Assembly (NCBI RefSeq): GCF_014595975.1
Contig: NZ_JABWGQ010000047.1
Span: 1-64,000 of the forward strand
Source of the DNA: Sphingopyxis sp. LK2115
GTDB lineage: Bacteria; Pseudomonadota; Alphaproteobacteria; Sphingomonadales; Sphingomonadaceae
DNA length: 64,000 nucleotides
Reading direction: 5' to 3'
Shown here: positions 57,235 through 64,000 of the stretch, one piece after another
How positions within the stretch are numbered: the stretch's first letter is position 1
Layout of the letters: each line of letters begins with the position of its first letter
Program-made: the position numbers and the translations under genes
The notes under the pieces: model-generated
What the model was told of the DNA's origin: nothing
What the model saw: the letters and a program-made list of their open reading frames with translations, nothing else
Database searches by the model: none

Positions 57235-57810
57235 TTATCGTGGTTCGACCCAGCCAATGGTGCCGTCATCGCGACGATAGACCATATTGTGCGCGCCCGT
57301 CCTGCTGTTGACGAACAACAGCGCATTGGTGTTGCGCAAGTCGAGCATCATTACCGCGTCGGAGACGCTGCTGTTGGGGATGTCGACGCGCGTTTCGGCA
57401 ATGATCGCCGGCGCGTCGCCCGCCTCTTCCTCTTCGGTGCCGGGATCGAAAACGGTGTAGCTGGCATTTTCCTCGATCTCGTCGATGGTCGGCGAGGGTC
57501 CGGCCGGCCCGTTGTTGCGATCCTTCAAGCGTCGCATATAGCGCCGGAGCTGCTTTTCGATGCGGTCGGCCGCGCCCTCGAACGCAACATGCGCGTCCTG
57601 CGCCTGGCCATGGCCCTTCAGCACCAGCCCCTGCATGACATGCGCGACAATGTCGCACTGGAAACTGTCGTGCGGACCCTTGCCGAAGGTCGCGTGGGCG
57701 CTGATCGCGCGCGAGAAATATTTGTCGGCAATCGCGTTCATCCGGTCCGCGACATGCGCCTGCAGCGCTTCGCCGGTTTCGATCTGATGGCCAGAGACGC
57801 GGATTTCCAT
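57235..57810 (-). CDS. hpf: Long-form ribosome hibernation promoting factor
   Basis: A 191-residue HPF/RaiA. The N-terminal S30AE domain (MEIRVSGHQIETGEALQAHV through FEGAADRIEKQLRRYMRRLK) binds the decoding centre. The C-terminal dimerisation domain (about 125-191, with VSDAVMMLDLRNTNALLFVN) makes it the long form that pairs 70S into 100S ribosomes alone. It lies upstream of ptsN, a conserved pairing. Confidence 0.94.
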   Translation of the reverse strand: MEIRVSGHQIETGEALQAHVADRMNAIADKYFSRAISAHATFGKGPHDSFQCDIVAHVMQGLVLKGHGQAQDAHVAFEGAADRIEKQLRRYMRRLKDRNNGPAGPSPTIDEIEENASYTVFDPGTEEEEAGDAPAIIAETRVDIPNSSVSDAVMMLDLRNTNALLFVNSRTGAHNMVYRRDDGTIGWVEPR

Positions 57811-57855
57811 TTTTCTTCTCCTTCTATGGCCGGCGCGACGACAATGGGGGAGTCG

Positions 57856-58554
57856 TCACACCGTATCGAGCCACAGCGGCTGGTTCAGCCCTGCGACGAA
57901 ATCGGCGTGGCGCGCGAGTTCGGCAGCCGACGCCTTATGCGGTCTGGGTTCGCGAAAGGGTCGCGCCGGACCGCGCGGCGCGATCGGGCACGCTGTCGGT
58001 GCGCCCGTGGGCGCGGCAGCGGATGCGAGGCCAAGGCCGATCTGCCGCCCGCCCGTCATTTCGATGTAGAGATGCGCGAGCAGCTCGGCGTCGAGCAGTG
58101 CGCCATGCTTGACGCGGTGGCTGCGGTCGATGCCGTAGCGGGTGCAGAGCGCATCGAGGCTGTGCTTGGCGCCCGGATGCAGTCGCCGCGCCATCTGCAC
58201 CGTGCAGCACATGCGCGCCATGTCGAGCGCGGGCCGCCCGATCCGCTCGAGCTCGGCGTTCACAAAGCCGAAATCGAACGCTGCATTATGCGCGATCAGC
58301 GGCGCGTCACCGAAAAAGTCGAGCAGTTCGTCGACTCGCGCCGCAAAGAGCGGCTTGTCCGACAGGAACTGGCTCGACAGGCCATGCACCGCTTCGGCCG
58401 CGGCGGGCATGTCGCGCTCGGGGTTGAAATAGGCGTGAAAGGTAACGCCCGTTTCGCGGCGATCGACCAGTTCGACACATCCGATTTCGACCAGCCGGTC
58501 CCCCGTCTTGGGATCGAAACCCGTGGTTTCGGTATCGAAAATAATCTCGCGCAT
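57856..58554 (-). CDS. dnaQ: DNA polymerase III epsilon subunit (3'-5' exonuclease)
   Basis: A 232-residue proofreading exonuclease. Exo I is FDTETTGFD with D7 and E9, Exo II includes HNAAFDFGFVN with D94, and Exo III RVKHGALLDAELLA has H150 and D155. A linker and polymerase-binding tail follow. ATG at 58554 is the family start; the longer frame overlaps coaE. It lies in the coaE-dnaQ order seen near alphaproteobacterial origins. Confidence 0.95.
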   Translation of the reverse strand: MREIIFDTETTGFDPKTGDRLVEIGCVELVDRRETGVTFHAYFNPERDMPAAAEAVHGLSSQFLSDKPLFAARVDELLDFFGDAPLIAHNAAFDFGFVNAELERIGRPALDMARMCCTVQMARRLHPGAKHSLDALCTRYGIDRSHRVKHGALLDAELLAHLYIEMTGGRQIGLGLASAAAPTGAPTACPIAPRGPARPFREPRPHKASAAELARHADFVAGLNQPLWLDTV

Positions 58555-58573
58555 CGAAGCGATAATCTGGACC

Positions 58574-59197
58574 CTATCGCGCGTGGAAACAAGAGGCGAT
58601 GAAGCGAATCTGACGGCGCGTTTCGCTTTTCGGTCGGCCCGTCTCGATGATGAAATCGGCGCGCGCACGTTTGACGCGGTCGGGCACCTGCAGGTGGCGG
58701 ATCGCCTTCAGCTTCGCGGCAGTCATGCCGGGGCGACGCATCACGCGCCGACGCTGCATCCAGGCGGGCGCCGAGACGACGGCGATCGCGCCAACGCGCC
58801 GCCAGCCGCCTTTTTCGAACAGCAGCGGGATGTCGAGTACCACCACGTCGCGCGCACGGTGCCTGGCGAGAAAGCGTTTCTGCGCCCGGAACACGGCCGG
58901 ATGGACGATGGCTTCGAGTGCCGCGAGTTCGTGCATATTGCCGAGCACGCGCGCACCCAGCTTCTGCCGGTCGACGCCGTCGGGGCCGGTCGTCCCCGGA
59001 AAGCGCGCCTCGATCGCCGCAACCAGCGCGCCACCGGGGCCTTGCAGCCGATGCACCTCGGCATCGGCATCGAAGACGGGGACGCCCTCGCGCTCGAACA
59101 TCGCCGCCGCGGTCGATTTTCCCATGCCGATCGAGCCGGTGAGGCCGAGCAGGAAAGGGCGGCGAAGCGGCAGGTGCGGGCGCTTGAAATGGCTCAT
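58574..59197 (-). CDS. coaE: Dephospho-CoA kinase
   Basis: A 207-residue enzyme for the last step of CoA synthesis. The P-loop is GLTGSIGMGKST (18-29), and PVFDADAEVHRL and VVVLDIPLLFEKGGW follow. The start overlaps the aroE stop in ATGA, and dnaQ begins 19 bp after its stop. Confidence 0.95.
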   Translation of the reverse strand: MSHFKRPHLPLRRPFLLGLTGSIGMGKSTAAAMFEREGVPVFDADAEVHRLQGPGGALVAAIEARFPGTTGPDGVDRQKLGARVLGNMHELAALEAIVHPAVFRAQKRFLARHRARDVVVLDIPLLFEKGGWRRVGAIAVVSAPAWMQRRRVMRRPGMTAAKLKAIRHLQVPDRVKRARADFIIETGRPKSETRRQIRFIASCFHAR

Positions 59198-60006
59198 GCG
59201 ACCAGCAGCGCCCGCAGTTCCTCGTCACGTCCCTCCGGCGGCGGCGCCCCGAAGAACAGCTCGAAGGCAAGCGCCGCCTGGCCGATCAGCATGTCGAGCC
59301 CGTCGACCGTGGCGAGCCCTCGCGCTTCGGCCGCGTTGAGGAGGCCGGTCCGAAGCGGCGAATAAACGAGGTCATACACGATCGCATCGCCGGGCAACGG
59401 CGACAGGTCGAGGTCGAGCGGCGGGTTTCCGGTCATGCCAAGGCTGCTCGAATTGACAAGCAGCGACACCGGCGGAAGCCGAGCGTCGAACCCGGCGACC
59501 TCGCCCTTCAGGCCGAAGGTGGCGAGCAGGCCCATCGCCTTGAGCGGGCTGCGGTTGATGATCGTCACCGGTCCGACCTTCGCCCGCGCAAGCGCGAACA
59601 GCACCGCCCGCGCCGCACCGCCCGCCCCGACAACCGCGACCGGCGCTCCTTCAAGGTCGAGCTCGGCGAGCGGCGCATAGAAGCCCGCAGCGTCGGTGTT
59701 GGTGCCGATGACCGACCCGTCGGGCTGGCGCACAACCGTGTTCATCGCCCCAATGGTGCCGCGAATGTCGCCCGGATCGTCGACGAGATCCATGATCGCC
59801 TGCTTATGGGGCATGGTCACGTTGCAACCGCGCCAATCGGCGTCGGCGCGGGCCCCGGCGATATAATCCGCGAGCGCATCAGCCGAGACGTGGGAGCGCC
59901 GGTAATCGCCTGCGATTCCGAGCGCATCGAGCCAGAAATTATGAATCAGCGGCGATTTCGACTGGGCGATGGGGTCGCCAATGACCTCGGCATAGGGCTT
60001 GCTCAT
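59194..60006 (-). CDS. aroE: Shikimate dehydrogenase
   Basis: A 270-residue NADP-dependent enzyme of aromatic synthesis. The shikimate site has SKSPLIHNFWL (16-26), catalytic K68 in NVTMPHKQ and a conserved TNTDAAGF. NADP binds at VVGAGGAARAVLFAL. The ATG at 60006 overlaps the maf stop (ATGA). Confidence 0.96.
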   Translation of the reverse strand: MSKPYAEVIGDPIAQSKSPLIHNFWLDALGIAGDYRRSHVSADALADYIAGARADADWRGCNVTMPHKQAIMDLVDDPGDIRGTIGAMNTVVRQPDGSVIGTNTDAAGFYAPLAELDLEGAPVAVVGAGGAARAVLFALARAKVGPVTIINRSPLKAMGLLATFGLKGEVAGFDARLPPVSLLVNSSSLGMTGNPPLDLDLSPLPGDAIVYDLVYSPLRTGLLNAAEARGLATVDGLDMLIGQAALAFELFFGAPPPEGRDEELRALLVA

Positions 60007-60602
60007 TGCGGGGCGATCCCGGTGGCGCGCAGCCACGCCAGCAAGGGAAGCATCGGCATGCCGATGATGGTCCAGGGGTCTCCTTCGACCCGGTCGAACA
60101 ATTGCACGCCCGCTCCCTCGATCTCGTAACAGCCGACAGTCCAGCGGATGCCGTCCCAGTTCCGCGCGACATAGTCGGCGATGAAGGCGTCCGACAAGGG
60201 GCGCATCCACAGCCTTGCCTCGCCGATCGCGCGCCAGACCGGCGCCCCGTCGCGCGCCGCGACCGCGGCGCTGAACAGCCGGTGGCGGCTTCCTGCCATC
60301 CGGCGGAGATGGTCGGCGGCTTCTTCGGGGCTTGCCGGTTTCGTCAGCATCGTCCCGTCGTCGAGCGCGAGCGTCGAATCGGCGCCGATCACCGTAACGC
60401 CCGCGAGCCGCGACGCGATCTTGACCGCCTTCGCTTCGGCCAGCGCATCGGCAATGTCGCGCGGCGTCTGCCCCGCGGCGCGCAGCGAAGCGGTGAGCGC
60501 TTCTTCGTCGACATGCGCGGCCGTCGTCTCGAACGCCAGCCCGGCGGCACGCAGCATTGCGGCACGGCCGCTGCTTTGCGAGGCGAGAACGAGCGCGCTC
60601 AT
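60003..60602 (-). CDS. maf: Maf-family nucleotide pyrophosphatase
   Basis: A 199-residue house-cleaning nucleotide pyrophosphatase. LVLASQSSGRAAML is the conserved start, VIGADSTL holds the catalytic Asp, and the later GCYEIEGAGVQLFDRVEGD is the other signature. ATG at 60602 overlaps the ppsR stop, so ppsR-maf-aroE-coaE are coupled by ATGA junctions. Confidence 0.95.
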   Translation of the reverse strand: MSALVLASQSSGRAAMLRAAGLAFETTAAHVDEEALTASLRAAGQTPRDIADALAEAKAVKIASRLAGVTVIGADSTLALDDGTMLTKPASPEEAADHLRRMAGSRHRLFSAAVAARDGAPVWRAIGEARLWMRPLSDAFIADYVARNWDGIRWTVGCYEIEGAGVQLFDRVEGDPWTIIGMPMLPLLAWLRATGIAPQ

Positions 60603-61411
60603 ACGCTGGCGCGGTCCTCGACCAGCTTGATCACCGCCGCCGCGGTTTCCTCGATCGATCGGCGCGTGACGTCGATCACCGGCCAGCCATTGTCGGCGAA
60701 CATGCGCCGCGCAAAGGCCAGTTCGGCCTTGACGCGCTCGTCGTCGACATAGCTCGTCTCGGGCGTCTGGTTCAGCGAGAGCAGCCGGTTGCGGCGGACC
60801 TGGACCAGCCGGTCGAGTCCGGTCGTGAGCCCGACGACCATCGGCCGTTTCAGGTTGAACAGCGCGCTCGGCGGCGGCGATTCGGGGACGATCGGAATAT
60901 TCGCAGTCTTGAACCCGCGATTGGCGAGGTAGATGCTCGTCGGGGTCTTCGAGGTGCGCGACACACCGGCAAGGACGATGTCGGCCTGTTCCCAATTTTC
61001 CCAGCCAATGCCGTCGTCGTGCGCGACGGTGAACTGGATCGCCTCAACACGCGCGAAATAGGCGGCGTCGAGAACATGCTGGCGCCCCGGGCGCGCCTTG
61101 GCTTCCTGTCCCAGCATTCGCGACAAGGCGTCGGTCACGGCGTCGAGCGCAGCCACGGTGGGCAGGTTGAGCATTCCCGCGCGGCGCTCGAGGCTGCTGC
61201 GCAACTCGCCGTTGACGAGCGTGAAGAGGATCATGCCGGGACTTGCCTGCACTTCGGCCATGATGCGGTCGAGATGCGATTCAGATCGCACCATCGGCCA
61301 GAAATGGCGCACAACCTCGACATCGTCGAACTGAGCGATCGCCGCCTTGGCGATATTTTCGAGCGTTTCGCCCGTGGAATCGGATATGAGGTGCAGATGC
61401 AGGCGGCTCAT
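60599..61411 (-). CDS. ppsR: PEP synthase/PPDK regulatory kinase-phosphorylase (DUF299)
   Basis: A 270-residue bifunctional kinase/pyrophosphorylase. HLISDSTGETLENIAKA opens it and the P-loop-like GVSRTSKTPTSIYLA is at 149-163. It controls phosphoenolpyruvate synthase or pyruvate phosphate dikinase by reversible phosphorylation. ATG at 61411 is the family start. Its ortholog (RP001) flanks the origin in Caulobacter and Rickettsia, matching the candidate origin just upstream here. Confidence 0.95.
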   Translation of the reverse strand: MSRLHLHLISDSTGETLENIAKAAIAQFDDVEVVRHFWPMVRSESHLDRIMAEVQASPGMILFTLVNGELRSSLERRAGMLNLPTVAALDAVTDALSRMLGQEAKARPGRQHVLDAAYFARVEAIQFTVAHDDGIGWENWEQADIVLAGVSRTSKTPTSIYLANRGFKTANIPIVPESPPPSALFNLKRPMVVGLTTGLDRLVQVRRNRLLSLNQTPETSYVDDERVKAELAFARRMFADNGWPVIDVTRRSIEETAAAVIKLVEDRASV

Positions 61412-61769
61412 CGCCCCGCTTTCGGGCGCAGGGGGAAAAAAGGCAATAGCGACCGTCGCCCCGACCTTCGCGGGGGCAATTCCTTGGGCTGTGGATAAGT
61501 TTGGCAAAAGCGCCGGGATGATTTCGGCACGGGCGACTGATCCCGCGTCGCTCCGATTCCGTTCCATCGCTTATCCACATGGGATGAATCTTATCCACAT
61601 GCTGTGAATAAAGGGGAATGCGCGCCGCGACTCCTTGGGCGATGGCCGTGAACCGGGAGTCAAGCTGTTGGCAAAACGGGCGTCCCGGCCTAAAGCCACA
61701 TTTGTCCGCCGACCAACAAACCACCACAATATATTCAAGATAATATATGAAGAGAGAAAGAGGGGCTGC
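61412..61769. other. oriC: Candidate chromosomal replication origin (oriC)
   Basis: Between the divergent ppsR and hemE lie four DnaA-box-like 9-mers: TGTGGATAA (61490-61498), TTATCCACA (61571-61579), TTATCCACA (61591-61599) and TGTGAATAA (61603-61611). An A/T-rich stretch at about 61726-61760 (AATATATT and TAATATATGA) could be the unwinding element. GANTC sites at 61555, 61629 and 61657 could be CcrM methylation targets. Caulobacter and Rickettsia place oriC between hemE and RP001. The gene order and strand bias around the site agree. Confidence 0.8.
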
Positions 61770-62798
61770 GTGAAGGCGTCACCGAAGAACCTTCTCGCGA
61801 CGTTGCGCGGAGTGCGGCACGAGCGCCCGCCGCTCTGGCTGATGCGCCAGGCGGGACGCTATCTGCCCGAATATCGTGCCCTTCGCGAAACCAAAGGCGG
61901 TTTTCTCGAGCTTTGCTACGACCCCGATGCCGCCGCGGAGGTGACGCTGCAGCCGATCCGGCGTTTCGGGTTGGACGGCGCGATCCTTTTCTCCGACATT
62001 CTTGTCATTCCGCACGCGCTTGGCCAGCATCTGTGGTTCGAGGCGGGTGAGGGACCGCGGCTCGCGCCGCCGCTCGTCGACAGCGCCCTGGCGTCGCTCG
62101 AAGCCGCGCCGCAGCGGCTCGGTCCGGTCTATGCGACCGTCGCGCGCGTCGCAGCGGCGCTACCGGGCGAAACGACCTTTCTCGGCTTTGCCGGAAGCCC
62201 ATGGACCGTCGCCACCTATATGGTCGCGGGTCAGGGGTCGAAGGATCAGGCGGCGGCGCGGCGGATGGCGTTCGCCGATCCCGCGGCCTTCCAGACGATC
62301 ATCGACGCGATCGTCGAGCTTACGGTCGTCTATCTGGCCGGCCAGATCGAACATGGCGTCGACGCCGTGCAGCTCTTTGACAGCTGGGCGGGCAGTCTCA
62401 GTCCCGCACAATATGAACAATGGGTGATCGCGCCCAATGCCGAAATCGTCCGGCGATTGAAGGCGCTGCACCCCGACACGCCGATCATCGGCTTTCCCAA
62501 GGGTGCGGGCGGCAAGCTTCGGGCCTATGCCGACGAAACGCGCGTCGACGCGATCGGGCTCGACGAGACGGTCGACCCTGGCTGGGCCGATGCCGCCTTG
62601 CCGCCACATCTTCCGGTGCAGGGCAATCTCGATCCGCTCGCGCTCGTCGCGGGCGGCGGCGCGCTCGACAGTGCGATCGACCATATCCTTGCGGCTTTCC
62701 CGTCGCGCCCCCATATCTTCAACCTGGGACATGGGATCGTTCCCGACACCCCGATCGCCCATGTCGAACATCTCATCAAGCGCGTCCGCGGCGGATAA
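61770..62798 (+). CDS. hemE: Uroporphyrinogen decarboxylase
   Basis: A 342-residue haem-pathway enzyme that converts uroporphyrinogen III to coproporphyrinogen III. PLWLMRQAGRYLPEYR (21-36) is the conserved active-site loop, and FAGSPWTVATYMV and QLFDSWAGSLSP also fit. The start is GTG at 61770, behind GAGGGG. The ATG-initiated upstream frame would put the ribosome site inside the gene. It lies next to the candidate origin. Confidence 0.96.
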   Translation: MKASPKNLLATLRGVRHERPPLWLMRQAGRYLPEYRALRETKGGFLELCYDPDAAAEVTLQPIRRFGLDGAILFSDILVIPHALGQHLWFEAGEGPRLAPPLVDSALASLEAAPQRLGPVYATVARVAAALPGETTFLGFAGSPWTVATYMVAGQGSKDQAAARRMAFADPAAFQTIIDAIVELTVVYLAGQIEHGVDAVQLFDSWAGSLSPAQYEQWVIAPNAEIVRRLKALHPDTPIIGFPKGAGGKLRAYADETRVDAIGLDETVDPGWADAALPPHLPVQGNLDPLALVAGGGALDSAIDHILAAFPSRPHIFNLGHGIVPDTPIAHVEHLIKRVRGG

Positions 62799-62832
62799 TA
62801 TGGCAGACTGGGCAGGATTTCTGGGAGCAACG

Positions 62833-63249
62833 ATGCTTTGGGTCAAAGCCGCGCATGTCATTTTCGTGATTTTCCTGATGGCCGGACTGTTCATGATGCC
62901 GCGCTTCTTCGTCTATCACCAGCAGGCGGCCGTCGGGTCCGACGAGGACAAGAAATGGATCGAGCGCGAGGACCGGCTGCGGCGGATCATCCTCAATCCG
63001 TCGCTGGTCATCGTCTGGATCTTCGGGCTGACGCTCGCCTTCAACGGCAATTACTGGGGCGAGACCTGGTTCATCGCCAAATTCATCCTGGTGCTCGCGC
63101 TGTCGGGCTATCACGGCTGGCTGATCGGTTATTTCAAGAAGCTCAGCAAGGGAGAGCGGCCGCTCACCGAAAAGCAGCTGCGGATGCTCAACGAGGTTCC
63201 CGGCGTCGCCGCGGCGATCATCGTCATCCTTGCGGTTATCCGGCCCTGA
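62833..63249 (+). CDS. hemJ: HemJ-type protoporphyrinogen oxidase
   Basis: A membrane protein with four predicted helices: VKAAHVIFVIFLMAGLFMMP, a middle helix with LVIVWIFGLTLAF, ILVLALSGYHGWLIGYF and the last AAIIVILAVI. It oxidises protoporphyrinogen IX and may carry haem b; the conserved His is in the first helix. ATG at 62833 is chosen for GGGAG five bases upstream (138 residues). An ATG at 62800, only 1 bp after hemE, would add 11 residues. Confidence 0.88.
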   Translation: MLWVKAAHVIFVIFLMAGLFMMPRFFVYHQQAAVGSDEDKKWIEREDRLRRIILNPSLVIVWIFGLTLAFNGNYWGETWFIAKFILVLALSGYHGWLIGYFKKLSKGERPLTEKQLRMLNEVPGVAAAIIVILAVIRP

Positions 63250-63796
63250 ACTGTTGTCCCTTTTTTACCCTGTCGGCTGGGAACGATCGGTTGGTGACAG
63301 GACCGCAGAGGCAGCCGTTGACCGCTGCTATCGTTGCAACACCTGCACACATGACTGAGAGAGCGGAATTCGACCGATAGCGGACCTGATCGGTTGCTCC
63401 CCAACCCAAAGCTGTTGTCCCCGACGCCCCGTATAATCGCTTTTCCACCTTGTTTTGCGGTGCCCGCCCGCAATGATTGTTCGTCATCGTTCTGGCGCGA
63501 CACCATATCATTGACTGCAACGCTGATTCTGGGACGACAAAGGAGACAGATTCGCGGCGCACGTCCGTATCTTTTGTTGCGTTTTCGACGGGTCGGCGCG
63601 CATCGCCGCCCGTTGCAGTCGCGATTGACTTGGCGCGCAGCGGGTTATAGGGGCCGGTCAATCCCGTATCCCAGGCGGGCGGTGCGTCCCCCGCGCCGAA
63701 GCTATCATCGACGGCCGTCCCCCGGCCGGATAGGCACCCGGCGGTGCAACGAGCTTTAGTCTGATTATCTCCCGAATATCTGTCCGGAATCCATCC
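63250..63796. other. Leader region upstream of rho
   Basis: This 547-bp stretch holds no believable gene. A weak promoter-like TTGACT (63625-63630) is followed after 15 bp by TATAGG, a short spacing. CCTGTC and GACAGG near 63268-63302 form a loose inverted repeat. A long untranslated leader would suit rho, which is autoregulated in other bacteria, but the sequence does not prove that. Confidence 0.45.
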
Positions 63797-64000
63797 ATGC
63801 ATCTGAAAGAACTCAAGACAAAATCGCCTGCGCAACTCGTCGAGATGGCCGAGGAACTGGGCGTCGAGGGCGCATCGACGATGCGCAAGCAGGATCTGAT
63901 GTTCTCGATCCTGAAGGAACTTGCCGAAGAGGGTGAGGAGATCATCGGCTCGGGCACGATCGAGGTCTTGCCCGACAGTTTCGGTTTCCTGCGTTCGTCC
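63797..64000 (+). CDS. rho: Transcription termination factor Rho (N-terminus; runs off window)
   Basis: The first 68 residues are present: MHLKELKTKSPAQLVEMAEE is the start of the N-terminal helix bundle, and EGEEIIGSGTIEVLPDSFGF begins the RNA-binding OB fold. The rest of the protein, with its ATPase, lies beyond 64000. Its position after hemE-hemJ fits the conserved origin-proximal order in alphaproteobacteria. Confidence 0.93.
   Translation, partial: MHLKELKTKSPAQLVEMAEELGVEGASTMRKQDLMFSILKELAEEGEEIIGSGTIEVLPDSFGFLRSS

Noticed and set aside
63479..63492. GTTC-N6-GTTC upstream of rho
   Set aside because: The spacing is 6, and rho is not a known LexA target.
63236..63835. Minus-strand frame of 199 codons before rho
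   Set aside because: Poor protein composition, and it runs through the rho start; better explained as untranslated leader.

Overview
The window is a GC-rich alphaproteobacterial chromosome segment, most likely from the Sphingomonadales and Sphingopyxis-like. This rests on the gene content and order (imuA-imuB-dnaE2; hemE next to ppsR-maf-aroE-coaE-dnaQ), the RG-rich S5 N-terminus, a TonB-dependent receptor, the GTTC-N7-GTTC type of LexA site, and short intergenic hairpin repeats of the sphingomonad kind. The genus is an inference.

Layout. 1-450: 3' end of tRNA-Gly(GCC) followed by two broken gene remnants. 423-7552: a CinA-type molybdopterin-binding protein and a glutathione S-transferase diverge from a region holding an SOS box, then comes the SOS mutagenesis operon imuA-imuB-dnaE2 with its own box. 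8101-12625: an AraC-type regulator and pheST. 12669-14735: an accessory, more A/T-rich, three-gene cassette (small membrane protein, ImmA/IrrE protease, Beta-family protein) behind a sigma70-like promoter that overlaps a third SOS box. 14749-26019: glnD-mutS, maeB, a BamE-like lipoprotein, a cytochrome bc1 chaperone-like gene with DUF177, an SRPBCC protein and adk. 26067-42434: the spc, S10 and str ribosomal-protein operons from secY to rpsL, all on the minus strand, with tuf and fusA and two unusual repeat-bearing gaps. 42712-51397: isoaspartyl peptidase, amidohydrolase, autotransporter serine protease, HAD nucleotidase, dapD and a TonB-dependent receptor. 51452-57810: gpmA, a heat-shock hsp20 with a possible ROSE-type RNA thermometer, a lipoprotein/M14 peptidase/acetyltransferase operon, a SleB-type hydrolase, DUF1491, ptsN and hpf. 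57856-64000: dnaQ-coaE-aroE-maf-ppsR on the minus strand, then a 358-bp region with four DnaA-box-like 9-mers and an A/T-rich stretch (candidate oriC), then hemE, hemJ and the start of rho on the plus strand.

How it fits together. The candidate origin sits where hemE and ppsR diverge, as known for Caulobacter. Most large operons to its left run on the minus strand, which is co-directional with a fork leaving that origin leftward, and the translation genes lie close to it. Three sites of the alphaproteobacterial SOS-box type tie translesion synthesis, a CinA-like/GST pair and an unexplained membrane/protease/Beta-protein cassette to DNA damage. That cassette is the best candidate here for an undescribed system.
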